Source: Planctomycetia bacterium | GTDB lineage: Bacteria > Planctomycetota > Phycisphaerae > Phycisphaerales > SM1A02 | Direction of reading: 5' to 3' | Assembly: GCA_005789005.1 (NCBI GenBank) | Contig: SYAD01000149.1 | Location: forward strand, 1-39,350 | Length of the DNA: 39,350 nucleotides | In this document: in pieces, positions 7,117 to 16,105 of the stretch | Layout of the letters: each line of letters opens with the position of its first letter | Numbering within the stretch: position 1 is the first letter of the stretch | Made by a program: the position numbers and the translations under genes | The notes under the pieces: generated by a model | What the model was told of the DNA's origin: nothing | Database searches by the model: none | What the model saw: the letters and a program-made list of their open reading frames with translations, nothing else

Positions 7117-8937
7117 GTCCATGCCCAGCAGCGAAAGCCCTTGCGCCAAGACGCGCTTGGTTAAATGCGACAACCGCAAGCGGGCGAGGCGTGTGGCTTC
7201 ATCGGGCGCCTTCAGAACAGGACAAGCTTGATAAAAAGTGGCGTAGCAATTGGCGAGTTCATGAAGCGCCGCGCACACACGTTGCGGCGAGCCAAGATCG
7301 GCGGCTGATTTTATGGTGGCTGGAAAAGACAGAATGGCCAGGACAAGCGCGCGTTCGGCGGGGTGGTCGAATTTCCACGCGGAGTTTGAAATTGCGGACT
7401 CCGCAGCATCGCTCTTGGAGATCAGACTGGCGATGCGCGCGTGGGCATATTGAATGTAGGGACCCGTGTCACCTTCAAAGGCGATCATGCGATCAAGGTC
7501 GAATACGTAATCCTTGATTGGGTCGCCCGAAAGATCCGCGTACTTCACGGCGGCAATGCCAACGGCTCGGCCAATGGCGGCGATTTCGTGGTCGGTGGTT
7601 CCTTGTGTTGGCGAATCGGTTTGTGTGGCGCGAAGTTTGACTTGATCGGTGCCGCGTTGAATCGCCTCATCTAGCAACGCCTTCAGCGTGAACAATTCTC
7701 CGCTGCGGGTTTTCAACGGCTTCTTGTCCGTTCCAAGCACGCTGCCAAACGCCAGATGCGAAAGTTTGCATTGGGTGCCATCGGCGAGTTTGTTCCAGCC
7801 AATTAAATGTATGGCGTTGAAGACATCGCGAAAGTGGTCGCGTTGGCGGGCATCCACCACATAAATAATTTCACCGGCGTGAAGTTGGGCCACGCGATAA
7901 TGAACGGCCGCAAGGTCCGTGGTGGCATACAGAAATCCGCCGTCCGCCTTGCGAATGATTAAAGGTCTTTCTTGTTCGGCAATGCGAACGATGAGGGCGC
8001 CTTGATCTTCTTGGGCAAGACCGTGGTCAATGAAAGACTGAACCGTTGGCGCCAGTTTGTCGCGGTAAAAACTTTCGCCGCGCGAATGTTCGTTGGTCAA
8101 TCGCACGCCAAGCACGCGCGCGATTTCAAGAACATCCGCCATGGTGACATCGATCAGCTGCTGCCACGCGGCAACGGTGGCGACGTCGCCGGACTGAAGT
8201 TTGAGCAGCGTTGACTTCGCGTCTTGCTCGGCGGAGATGGCGCTTTCTTGCTGTGTTTCAAGCTCTATCACGCGGTGGGGGCCGGCGCCACGAGTGCGCG
8301 CGGCTTCAAGTCCCGCGGTGTCGGTGGCGGCTTCAAGTTGGGCGGCGCGATACGCGTGGTTGAGATCCGCAAGCGTGAGTGATTTCAGATCGCGCTTCTG
8401 GCGACGCAGCGCCGACATGGTCATTGCGATAGGAAGTCCCCAATCGCCAAGATGATTCTCACGAAAAACTTTGCGACCGAGCCGCTCGTGCAGGCGCGCA
8501 ACGACATCGCCAAGAATGGTGCTGCGTAAATGGCCGACATGCATTTGCTTTGCCACATTCACGCCGCATAAATCAACCACAATCGCGTGGGGCAACGGCG
8601 CGGGTTCAATTCCAAGATCATCCATGTCCACGCGATCAAGCATGGTTTGCAGCGCCGATTGCGCAAGCTTGATATTGATGAAGCCAGGGCCGGCGATTTC
8701 CGCGGTGCCCAGCGCGGAAAGTGGAGTGGCCGCGAGAATTTTTTCCGCAACGTCGCGTGGATTTCCCTTGATGGCGCGGGCGATGGAAAGCGCGGCATTA
8801 CATTGATAATCGCCGTGCGCGGGATCGCCGCTGAACTTTATTTGCGGATCCGCCTTGGCGGCGTCCTCGCTGATTGCGGCGGCGATGCCCTTGCGGAACG
8901 CTTGTTCAAGATCAAACTTGGGATCGCATGACGCCAT
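7099..8937 (-). CDS. argS: Arginyl-tRNA synthetase
   Basis: 612 residues, a full-length class I synthetase. An N-terminal Add-1-type domain (about 1-110, with G-D-Y-Q-C-N-A-A-L and G-P-G-F-I-N-I) leads into the catalytic core. The core shows V-D-L-C-G-V-N-V-A-K-Q-M-H-V-G-H-L-R-S (the HIGH motif as HVGH), L-G-D-W-G-L-P-I-A-M and Y-V-V-D-A-R-Q-R-D-H-F. A K-P-L-K-T-R-S-G-E loop stands in place of a canonical KMSK, as is usual in ArgRS. The C-terminal DALR anticodon-binding domain has Y-I-Q-Y-A-H-A-R-I. It charges tRNA-Arg with arginine. The start is only nine bases from the stop of the upstream peptidase gene on the same strand, so the two are probably co-transcribed. Confidence 0.96.
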   Translation of the reverse strand: MASCDPKFDLEQAFRKGIAAAISEDAAKADPQIKFSGDPAHGDYQCNAALSIARAIKGNPRDVAEKILAATPLSALGTAEIAGPGFINIKLAQSALQTMLDRVDMDDLGIEPAPLPHAIVVDLCGVNVAKQMHVGHLRSTILGDVVARLHERLGRKVFRENHLGDWGLPIAMTMSALRRQKRDLKSLTLADLNHAYRAAQLEAATDTAGLEAARTRGAGPHRVIELETQQESAISAEQDAKSTLLKLQSGDVATVAAWQQLIDVTMADVLEIARVLGVRLTNEHSRGESFYRDKLAPTVQSFIDHGLAQEDQGALIVRIAEQERPLIIRKADGGFLYATTDLAAVHYRVAQLHAGEIIYVVDARQRDHFRDVFNAIHLIGWNKLADGTQCKLSHLAFGSVLGTDKKPLKTRSGELFTLKALLDEAIQRGTDQVKLRATQTDSPTQGTTDHEIAAIGRAVGIAAVKYADLSGDPIKDYVFDLDRMIAFEGDTGPYIQYAHARIASLISKSDAAESAISNSAWKFDHPAERALVLAILSFPATIKSAADLGSPQRVCAALHELANCYATFYQACPVLKAPDEATRLARLRLSHLTKRVLAQGLSLLGMDSPNRM

Positions 8938-8946
8938 GATTTGAGT

Positions 8947-10107
8947 CTATCGACGAGGGGGATTTTGTTTTGCGTTGAGAATAAATTTGCGGCTGTTGTA
9001 CAAAGCATCAAGGCGGGCCATTGGAATTCCGGAGCCCTCATCTTCGTCGGACAGTTTGGTGGCGGCAAGTTCCAGCATGGCAATCATGCTTGCAAAGTCA
9101 TTGATCGAAATAAATTCTTGTCCCACGCGCGCTTTTGTTTTTCCCTTGAGCACTCCGTCAATGTCGCACATGTTGTGGTAATTGCCCAGAGGAAGGCAAA
9201 GACATGTGCTTTCAAATCCATGCGCGGAAAATGCGGTGGCTTCACAGGCGCCGCCAGGCATGAGTTTGCGCTGATACATGAAAGCGGGATTTAGTTTTTT
9301 ATACTCGTCGTAAATTAGGGCGAGCGCGTTGGTGAGTTTTGGGGAAAAGACGCTGGCGCGGTCGCCCACGCGCAGAATGGCCCCGCCGCCAATTGGACTG
9401 TCCACGGGGAAAGAACGGGAATTTTCTAGGCACAAAAGACGCGCGTTGCGCGGCACCAATTTGCTGTGAATGCTGTGGAGCGCGCCGATGAAGCCAATTT
9501 CTTCAGCGCGCGTGAAAAGCAACCCAACATGCGGGGCGCTCTTGGATTTTAAAAGACGATCAAACACGGCGAGCGCCGCGGCTGCGGCGGCAAGATCATC
9601 GCACGCGTTGGTGTGCAGCGTGTCGCGCGCAATTCTTGCTTTAAGCAGTCGCCACCGCGCGATGTCGCCAAGCGCGATCGCCGATGTGGCCAACTTTAAT
9701 CGCGCGGTATACACGGGAAAAATTGAATCACCTTTCAAGCGACCTGTCACGGTTGCCGTGTGTCGTTTGTCATCGGCGTCAATCACTTCAATGGAGACAT
9801 TCTTGAAATACGGCTCGTGCACGCCGCCACGAAATTCCAATTCCAGAGCGAGCGCATTGACCACGCGCGTCACCACAAATGCGGGGTGGTCCATGTGCGC
9901 CGTGATCAGTAATGGGCGGCGCTTGTTGTTGAAGGCGCGCTGGGCGATCAAAATATTTCCGCCGTTGTCATATTTCACAATCAACTTGGTGGCGCGCATG
10001 GCGATCCATGCTTGAATGAAAGCGATCACCGAATCCTCGCGGCCGGCGGCGGTTGGCAACGCGGTGAGTTGCAATAATTGGCGTCTTTCGTCCTGTGATG
10101 TCTTCAT
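8947..10107 (-). CDS. Zinc aminopeptidase, M42/M28 clan
   Basis: 386 residues from ATG 10107, chosen over an upstream frame start at 10143 because GGAG precedes it by about seven bases. Co-catalytic metal motifs are visible: I-T-A-H-M-D-H-P (first His and Asp), A-C-D-D-L-A-A-A (bridging Asp), T-R-A-E-E-I-G-F-I-G-A (catalytic Glu-Glu), C-L-E-N-S-R (third carboxylate, where M42 often has Asp), and L-G-N-Y-H-N-M-C-D near the C-terminus (last His). The insert between the first two motifs fits the lid domain of M42 enzymes. It likely trims N-terminal residues from peptides in the cytoplasm, as no signal peptide is seen. The exact family (M42 or M28-like) is not decided. It lies directly upstream of argS. 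Confidence 0.82.
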   Translation of the reverse strand: MKTSQDERRQLLQLTALPTAAGREDSVIAFIQAWIAMRATKLIVKYDNGGNILIAQRAFNNKRRPLLITAHMDHPAFVVTRVVNALALELEFRGGVHEPYFKNVSIEVIDADDKRHTATVTGRLKGDSIFPVYTARLKLATSAIALGDIARWRLLKARIARDTLHTNACDDLAAAAAALAVFDRLLKSKSAPHVGLLFTRAEEIGFIGALHSIHSKLVPRNARLLCLENSRSFPVDSPIGGGAILRVGDRASVFSPKLTNALALIYDEYKKLNPAFMYQRKLMPGGACEATAFSAHGFESTCLCLPLGNYHNMCDIDGVLKGKTKARVGQEFISINDFASMIAMLELAATKLSDEDEGSGIPMARLDALYNSRKFILNAKQNPPRR

Positions 10108-10183
10108 GTGGCTCTCCAAATGTAAAGCGAAATCATGACCCAAAGCGGGGGAATTGTGTTGAGTTACAAACTACACTCACGCC

Positions 10184-11383
10184 ATGCCGCTTGCCTCTAT
10201 TGATGAAATCCTGAAGGAACTGTCCGCTGGTCGCGCCATTGTTCTTGTGGACGATGAGCAACGCGAGAACGAGGGCGACTTTGTGGTGGCCGCGGAAAAA
10301 ATCACGCCTGAAATGGTGAATTTTTTAACGCGCATTGGCGGCGGATATTTATGCGTGGCGCTTGACGGTGTGATTTGCGATCGGCTTGAACTGGATCTGG
10401 CGGCGTCGCGCAACAACGCGCGCAGTACTGCATTCACGGTGAGCGTGGAGGGACATCCGCGCCACGGAATTGGAACTGGCGTGAGCGCCAAGGATCGCGC
10501 CACCACAATTCGTTTGTTAAGCGATCCAACCACGGAGTCCGCGGACTTCACGCGTCCCGGTCACGTGAATCCATTGCGCGCGCGTGATGGAGGCGTGCTT
10601 GTTCGCACGGGTCAAACCGAAGGCAGCGTTGATTTGTGTCGACTGGCCGGCTTGCAACCCGCGGCGGCGATTATTGAAATTGTGAAGCCCGATGGCGAAA
10701 TGGCGCGCTTGCCGGAGTTGAACGAAATCTGCGCGGAGCACAAGTTGAAAATGTGTTCGGTGGAGCAGGTGATTCAGTGGCGCTTGGCCCGCGAAGTGAT
10801 GGTGACGCGCGTTGAGCCGCATGACGGCGAAGACATTCAGACGCCCGAGGGAGCTTTCCGGTTGTTCGCGTGGCGCAGTTCGGTGGACGCGCTTCCGCAC
10901 TTGGCATTCACCACTGGCGGAGTTGGGCGTTTGAACACCAGCGGCGCCGTGGAAAAACAAAGTGAGCCAACATTGGTGCGCATGCATCGGCGCGATATTT
11001 TCTCCGATGTGTTTGGAACGCTCAAAGATGCAAGCGGCGGCAGCGGCCAGAATGAAATTCGCTCCGCGTTGCGCGCCATCGCCAAAGATGGCCGCGGAGT
11101 GTTGGTGTATTTGCGCAGCGAAGGCAGCGGATTTGATTTGCCTGATCGCTTGCAGCGTATTCATCGACCCATGAAGGACGATCCCAACGCGCCGGATTTA
11201 ACGCGCCCTGATGGCGTCGCTTCCAAAGTGCATCCAATGGATTTGCGCGAGTTTGGAGTGGGTGGGCAAATTTTGCGCGACCTTGGATTAACTCAATTGC
11301 GTTTGTTGACCAATCATCCAAAGGGTTCAATGCCAGGATTGCATGCGTTTGGTTTGGACATTGTGGACCAGGTGAAATTGTGA
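10184..11383 (+). CDS. RibBA-like fusion: DHBP synthase domain plus degenerate GTP cyclohydrolase II domain
   Basis: 399 residues, the length of RibBA. The N-terminal half (1-200) matches 3,4-dihydroxy-2-butanone-4-phosphate synthase: D-D-E-Q-R-E-N-E-G-D (22-32), Cys57, G-T-G-V-S-A-K-D-R-A-T-T-I and R-P-G-H-V-N-P-L-R-A-R. The usual G-H-T-E-A, whose His binds metal, is G-Q-T-E-G here (Gln144). The C-terminal half keeps the GTP cyclohydrolase II framework (R-M-H, D-V-F-G-T, G-V-L-V-Y-L-R, G-V-G-G-Q-I-L-R-D-L-G, L-L-T-N-H-P-K). It lacks all three zinc cysteines: the R-C-D-C-G region reads A-S-G-G-S-G. R-Q-E-G-R-G has become R-S-E-G-S-G. The cyclohydrolase half is therefore probably inactive, comparable to the RibX half of proteobacterial RibBX proteins. 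No FMN riboswitch was seen in the short leader. Confidence 0.88.
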   Translation: MPLASIDEILKELSAGRAIVLVDDEQRENEGDFVVAAEKITPEMVNFLTRIGGGYLCVALDGVICDRLELDLAASRNNARSTAFTVSVEGHPRHGIGTGVSAKDRATTIRLLSDPTTESADFTRPGHVNPLRARDGGVLVRTGQTEGSVDLCRLAGLQPAAAIIEIVKPDGEMARLPELNEICAEHKLKMCSVEQVIQWRLAREVMVTRVEPHDGEDIQTPEGAFRLFAWRSSVDALPHLAFTTGGVGRLNTSGAVEKQSEPTLVRMHRRDIFSDVFGTLKDASGGSGQNEIRSALRAIAKDGRGVLVYLRSEGSGFDLPDRLQRIHRPMKDDPNAPDLTRPDGVASKVHPMDLREFGVGGQILRDLGLTQLRLLTNHPKGSMPGLHAFGLDIVDQVKL

Positions 11384-12321
11384 TGCGTGGCGGCGTGTTT
11401 GCATGTATCGCGCTTGGTGTTGCCGCGTGCGCCGCGGCGCCCGTGCAGGATGCAAGTTCTGCAAGTACAAGTTCCGTAACTGCAAGCCCGCAGGAGAAAA
11501 ATAAAGTTTCCGCGCAACAAGAAGTGGCAAAGCCTTCGAGTGGTTCGACGACCTCGGTTACCACGGCGAGCGCCGTGGATTCGACCGCTCAATTTCAATC
11601 GACCGACGCAATGTTGAGCGCGCTTGAAAAAGCTGGCGACACTATTCGGTCATTGCGCGCCAACGTGATATACGACCGAGTGGACGCCGTCAGCGAAAAT
11701 CGTGAGCGTCGTACCGGGCAAATTGTGCTCACGCAAGATTCGCAGCAGTTGAAAAGTCGCACGCTAGCGATCATGTTCGATCAGTTCATCGACGCCTCCG
11801 GTCATGCCAGTCCGCAGACCCAGCGATTTGTATTTCACGGAGGCTGGCTATTTGAATTTGACGACGCGCGACATCAATTGATCGCGCGCGAATTGGTTGC
11901 GGCAGGCGAGCAACTTGACCCACTGCGTATTGGTGAAGGGCCGGTGCCAATTCCGATAGGGCAAAAAAAGGACGAGGTTTTAAGTCGATTTGAAGTGCAA
12001 TTGGCGCCACTTCCGGAGCAACCTTTGTTGAAGCGACTTGTGAATATTCAGGGACTTGTGATGCGCCCCAAATTGAACGCCGGTGTGGATCCAGATTTGG
12101 CGGAGATTGATGTGTGGTACGACTTGGGCACATTGATGCCGGTGGCGGTGGCGGCCACCACCAAGGGCGGCGATCAAAAAATTCTTCTGCTGACAAAATT
12201 AGAATTGAACAAAGAGCTTGATATATCCGCGAAGGCGTTGCTTGCCACGGATCCACCAATGACAACGGACAAGGACACTGCGTGGCGACGCGACGTGCGC
12301 CCATACAAGCCAACTCCTTGA
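11383..12321 (+). CDS. LolA-like predicted lipoprotein
   Basis: 312 residues. ATG 11383 overlaps the stop of the preceding gene by one base, which suggests translational coupling. A lipoprotein signal ends in V-A-A-C (Cys16), followed by a Ser/Thr/Gln-rich linker to about residue 65. The rest resembles the LolA/LolB-like half barrel of outer-membrane lipoprotein carriers: M-L-S-A-L-E-K-A-G-D-T-I-R-S-L-R-A, then alternating strands (R-T-G-Q-I-V-L-T, R-F-V-F-H-G-G-W-L-F-E-F, E-I-D-V-W-Y-D-L-G-T-L-M-P-V). The family call rests on this pattern and is moderate. The protein would sit lipid-anchored in the periplasm. The following TPR/peptidase gene starts 58 bases downstream on the same strand. Confidence 0.65.
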   Translation: MRGGVFACIALGVAACAAAPVQDASSASTSSVTASPQEKNKVSAQQEVAKPSSGSTTSVTTASAVDSTAQFQSTDAMLSALEKAGDTIRSLRANVIYDRVDAVSENRERRTGQIVLTQDSQQLKSRTLAIMFDQFIDASGHASPQTQRFVFHGGWLFEFDDARHQLIARELVAAGEQLDPLRIGEGPVPIPIGQKKDEVLSRFEVQLAPLPEQPLLKRLVNIQGLVMRPKLNAGVDPDLAEIDVWYDLGTLMPVAVAATTKGGDQKILLLTKLELNKELDISAKALLATDPPMTTDKDTAWRRDVRPYKPTP

Positions 12322-12379
12322 GCGCGAATGCAATCTTCGTCCATGTTCCACAAGCGCAAAAAAGTGAAGAGTGATTGAC

Positions 12380-15100
12380 ATGTTTAAAATACAAATCTAT
12401 CTCGCATGTTTGTGCGCCGCGATAATCACAGGCGCCACGCGCGCGGTTGATCAAGATCTTGTGCCGGCGCGCGTTGATGTTTCTGCGGCGGTGGTAAAGG
12501 CGATCAGTGAACCTTGGTTGAAGCCCGATGAGCGCCGTGACATGCGCATTCGCCACGGCCAGTGGTCCGACGAGGATTTAAACACCACGGCTCGCAAAGC
12601 CGAAGCGGCGCTTCGCGTTTGGAAATTGCGAGACGCCTCGCTTGAATCACCCGATGCGCCGGTTGTGACGCGGGCGCAGGCTTTGGTGTGGCGCGGAGAA
12701 TCCGCGCAAGCGATTTCATTGTTGGCTGGGTGCGATGATCCAGAGTGCCAATTGATCAAAGCGCAAGCGTTGTCGTTGCTGGGAAAAATGGAAGAAGCTT
12801 GCGGAATTCTGCGTCAATTGCGGGTGAAATCCGATCCGCAAAACATGGACGCAAACGCGCTGCTTGTGGCGGCGCAAGCCACAATTCAGTTGGGGAAATT
12901 GCAAGCACTTACGGCGCAAGATTGGCGCGCGGTTGTGGATCAACTTGGCCGCGCGCGCGAAGCAGACAAACTTGATCCACGCGCGCCGCTGCTTGAGGGC
13001 GATATTTTAATTGATCGTCACAATCGCGCTGAGGGAGTTCCCGCATTGTGGCAAACGCTTTCGCTTGATCCGCGTTCAAGCCGCGCGTGGTTTGCGCTTG
13101 GAGAAGTTGCCCTGAGTAATTTTGATTTTGATTCCGCGCGCCTTGCCGCGGATCGCCTGCGGTTGTTGAACTCCACGCATCCGCTTGCGGATCTTCTTGA
13201 TTCCGAAAACGCGCTTTTAAGCGACGATCCAGACCGCGCTGACGCGATACTGGATGGACTGTTGTCGCGCGAGCCACACATGCCGCAGGCTTTGGCTTTG
13301 CGCGCGGCGGTTGCTGGTCGTCGATGGAATCCAGAATTGGCGCGGCAACGCCTTGGCGAGTTTGATGAACAATTTCCAAACAACGCGTTGGCCTACGCCA
13401 CGCTTGGTCGCACATTAAGTTTGAATCGCCAATATGAATTGGGGCGACGGGCGCTTGAGGAGGCGATTCGTAGGCAGCCCGCATGGACCGAACCCCGCGG
13501 CGAACTTGGATATTTGTTGATGCAATCGGGCCGCGATCAAGAAGCGATCGCCACGCTGAAAGCCGCCGCCGAACTTGATCCGTTTGACACAAGAAGTTCA
13601 TTTGGTCTTTGGCTTATGGATGAGCTTTCCAAATGGAAGGAGATTGACTCACCGCATTTCAGAATTCGCGTGAAGCCTGGCGTTGACGAAGTGATGGCGG
13701 ACTTGATGCCCGACGCCTTGGAGGCCATGTACTTGGATGTCACCAAGCGATTCGCGCATGAGCCCGCCCAAAAAACCACGATCGAAGTTTTACCCGACCA
13801 CGAATTTTTTGCGGTGCGCATCACCGGCATGCCAGGAATTCACACCATGGCCGCGGCCACTGGCCCGGTGATCGCGCTTGAAGTTCCCATGGAGGGCAAT
13901 CCAAAAAAGCATCTTGGCTTGTTTGATTGGTTAGAGGTATTGCGGCATGAATACACGCATACGGTGACGCTGAGTCAAACGCAAAACAGAATTCCGCATT
14001 GGCTTACCGAGGCGCTTGCGGTGAGCATGGAAACCAAGCCGCGGACTTTTGAGACATGCCAGTTGTTGGCGCGCTCATTGGCCACGGGAAAATTATTCGC
14101 GCTCGACAAAATCAAGTGGGCGTTTGTGCGCCCGGAGTCTCCGCAAGATCGAACGTTGGCATACGCGCAGGGTTGTTGGATGGTTGAATATCTGCAAAGC
14201 AAGTGGGGCGCTGAATGTGTGCCAAAATTACTGGAAAAATACAAGCAAGGCCTTGATGAGAGCCAGGCATTTGAGCAAACGGTTGGCGTGAGCGGCGAAC
14301 AATTTTTCGCGGGATTCTTGGTGTGGGCCGCGGAGCAAGTAAAGCAGTGGGGCTTGTCGCCAGAACCGTCGTTGGAAAAACTTTCCGACACGATCCGCGC
14401 CAAAGATCCACAGTTGCAAATGGCAACGCGCAAAGCGGAGCAATCCAGGCTTGATATGTTGGCGACTTTTTTGGCGAAACAAGTTGGGGAACCATTTCAA
14501 GTTGCGCAGTCCGTTTTGGTTGCATCGCGTTGGCCAATGGTGAAGAAGCCCGCGGTTGAACTCACCGATGAATTGATAGATGGATGGCTCGCGCAATATC
14601 CAGATCAGCCAGACTTGCTCGAACTTAAGTTGCGACGCCGTTTGAAGGAGCAGCCCGAGGTGGATGGAATTACCACGACATTGTTGCAGGCGTACGCCAA
14701 GGCGCGGCCCGTGGATCCGTATCCGCACCGGGTGTATGCGCGCGGCACGTTGACTTCGGGTGATCAACAAGCCGCGATCGAGAATTTGATCGTGTTGGAT
14801 TTGCTTGAGGAGCAAAATCCAAGTTACGCGTTGGAACTTGCGCGCTTGTATCGGGTTCAAAATAATTTAACGGCCGCGCGAAAGTCGGTTGAGAAAGCCG
14901 CGCGCATCAATCCATTCGACGCGGCCACCCGGGAATTCGCTGCCACGCTGGCCATTGAAGATGGAGATTTACAGCGCGCGCGGATGCACATTGGCGCGCT
15001 TGCAAAATTAGAGCCCGATCAAAAACGCCACGCGTTGCGTCTGGAAAAATTAGACGCGATGATCGCGGCAAAGTTATCAAAATCGCCCGCCGCGCCTTGA
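12380..15100 (+). CDS. Large exported TPR protein with gluzincin (peptidase MA-like) domain
   Basis: 906 residues from ATG 12380. A GTG three codons upstream is also open, but the purine-rich GAAGAG before the ATG favours the latter. A signal peptide is present (Y-L-A-C-L-C-A-A-I-I-T-G-A). Residues about 60-420 are TPR repeats (for example N-A-L-A-Y-A-T-L-G-R-T-L and E-P-R-G-E-L-G-Y-L-L-M-Q-S-G-R). A metallopeptidase domain follows, with L-R-H-E-Y-T-H (HExxH, His523-His527) and, about 19 residues on, W-L-T-E-A-L-A (third ligand Glu). That makes it a peptidase MA-type gluzincin. A second set of TPRs fills residues about 720-890. The layout suggests a periplasmic or surface peptidase held in a protein complex. 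Its substrate is unknown. Confidence 0.87.
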   Translation: MFKIQIYLACLCAAIITGATRAVDQDLVPARVDVSAAVVKAISEPWLKPDERRDMRIRHGQWSDEDLNTTARKAEAALRVWKLRDASLESPDAPVVTRAQALVWRGESAQAISLLAGCDDPECQLIKAQALSLLGKMEEACGILRQLRVKSDPQNMDANALLVAAQATIQLGKLQALTAQDWRAVVDQLGRAREADKLDPRAPLLEGDILIDRHNRAEGVPALWQTLSLDPRSSRAWFALGEVALSNFDFDSARLAADRLRLLNSTHPLADLLDSENALLSDDPDRADAILDGLLSREPHMPQALALRAAVAGRRWNPELARQRLGEFDEQFPNNALAYATLGRTLSLNRQYELGRRALEEAIRRQPAWTEPRGELGYLLMQSGRDQEAIATLKAAAELDPFDTRSSFGLWLMDELSKWKEIDSPHFRIRVKPGVDEVMADLMPDALEAMYLDVTKRFAHEPAQKTTIEVLPDHEFFAVRITGMPGIHTMAAATGPVIALEVPMEGNPKKHLGLFDWLEVLRHEYTHTVTLSQTQNRIPHWLTEALAVSMETKPRTFETCQLLARSLATGKLFALDKIKWAFVRPESPQDRTLAYAQGCWMVEYLQSKWGAECVPKLLEKYKQGLDESQAFEQTVGVSGEQFFAGFLVWAAEQVKQWGLSPEPSLEKLSDTIRAKDPQLQMATRKAEQSRLDMLATFLAKQVGEPFQVAQSVLVASRWPMVKKPAVELTDELIDGWLAQYPDQPDLLELKLRRRLKEQPEVDGITTTLLQAYAKARPVDPYPHRVYARGTLTSGDQQAAIENLIVLDLLEEQNPSYALELARLYRVQNNLTAARKSVEKAARINPFDAATREFAATLAIEDGDLQRARMHIGALAKLEPDQKRHALRLEKLDAMIAAKLSKSPAAP

Positions 15101-15110
15101 TGGTGTTTGA

Positions 15111-16082
15111 TTATTTCATCCAAGGCAAGTGATCTAGATCCACATTGCCACCGCAAAAAATAATCGCAACGCCTCGCCACTTGTGTTCTTGCGCCAATTC
15201 ACGAAACGCATCCGACATCGCAACCGCCACGCCAACCGCGGCGCTGGCTTCGATGGTGAGTTTCAGTTGCTCCCAAGAAAACCGCATCGCACGCGCGATG
15301 GCGTCTTCCTGCACCACATGAATTTGATCAACAAGTTTTTGAACCACGGGAAATGTGAGTGAGCCAAGCGCGCCACGCAGGCCATCGGCGATAGTGAGTT
15401 GATTGGTGGATGGCTGGCAGATTCCTGTTGCTTTAGAGCGCGCCGCATCGTTGGCGATCACCGGCTCCGCGCCAATAATGGAGATACCCGGATGTTTGCC
15501 TTTAGCCGCCACGGCGATTCCAGAAATTAATCCGCCGCCACCAACCGGCACAACAATCGCGTCCACTTCAGGCACGTCTTCTAAAATTTCAAGCGCCATG
15601 GTGCCTTGGCCCGCCATGACATCGACGTGGTTGTATGGAGGAATCACAGTGGAGCAAGTGCGCGCAACCACTTGCGCCAACATTTCCTCGCGCGCCGTGA
15701 GCGTGGGTTCACACAGCGTGATATGCGCGCCGAATTTCTGAACGGCTTCAAGCTTGGCGCGCGGCGCGTTGTGCGGCATGACAACGTGGCAAGGAAATCC
15801 ACGCTCGCGCGCGGCGTACGCCAGCGCCTGTCCATGGTTTCCACTGGAATGCGTTGCCACACCAGTCGCCTTGGTGGATTCAGGCAATCGACTCACCGCG
15901 TGCGCGGCGCCGCGATACTTGAAACTTCCTGTGCGCTGAAACAATTCGCACTTGGCGAATACGCGGACGCCAGCGATGCGCGAAAGCGCGTCCATTTCAA
16001 GACACGGCGTTCGCACCGCGCGCCCACGAATTCGCGCGGCGGCGGCCTCAACGTCGGCACGTGTGATTGGCAGACTTGTCAT
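15111..16082 (-). CDS. PLP-dependent threonine/serine dehydratase family
   Basis: 323 residues from ATG 16082. The frame extends 11 codons further, but M-T-S-L-P-I-T is the normal family start. It is a fold-type II PLP enzyme. The PLP-lysine motif is G-S-F-K-Y-R-G-A (Lys55). The substrate/phosphate loop is S-S-G-N-H-G-Q-A-L-A, and the glycine-rich phosphate clamp is V-P-V-G-G-G-G-L-I-S-G. A late F-C-G-G-N-V-D matches the serine/threonine dehydratase group. There is no C-terminal ACT-like regulatory domain, so it resembles catabolic threonine dehydratase, serine racemase or hydroxyaspartate ammonia-lyase rather than biosynthetic IlvA. These enzymes turn threonine or serine into a 2-oxo acid plus ammonia. 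It diverges from the dinB gene with 23 bases between starts. Confidence 0.9.
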   Translation of the reverse strand: MTSLPITRADVEAAAARIRGRAVRTPCLEMDALSRIAGVRVFAKCELFQRTGSFKYRGAAHAVSRLPESTKATGVATHSSGNHGQALAYAARERGFPCHVVMPHNAPRAKLEAVQKFGAHITLCEPTLTAREEMLAQVVARTCSTVIPPYNHVDVMAGQGTMALEILEDVPEVDAIVVPVGGGGLISGIAVAAKGKHPGISIIGAEPVIANDAARSKATGICQPSTNQLTIADGLRGALGSLTFPVVQKLVDQIHVVQEDAIARAMRFSWEQLKLTIEASAAVGVAVAMSDAFRELAQEHKWRGVAIIFCGGNVDLDHLPWMK

Positions 16083-16105
16083 CAGACGCAGGGTAACCTG
16101 CAAAC

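Noticed and set aside
10108..10183. FMN riboswitch before the RibBA-like gene
   Set aside because: No AGGATAT/GGGC-type FMN element core is present in the 76 bases, which are too short for one.
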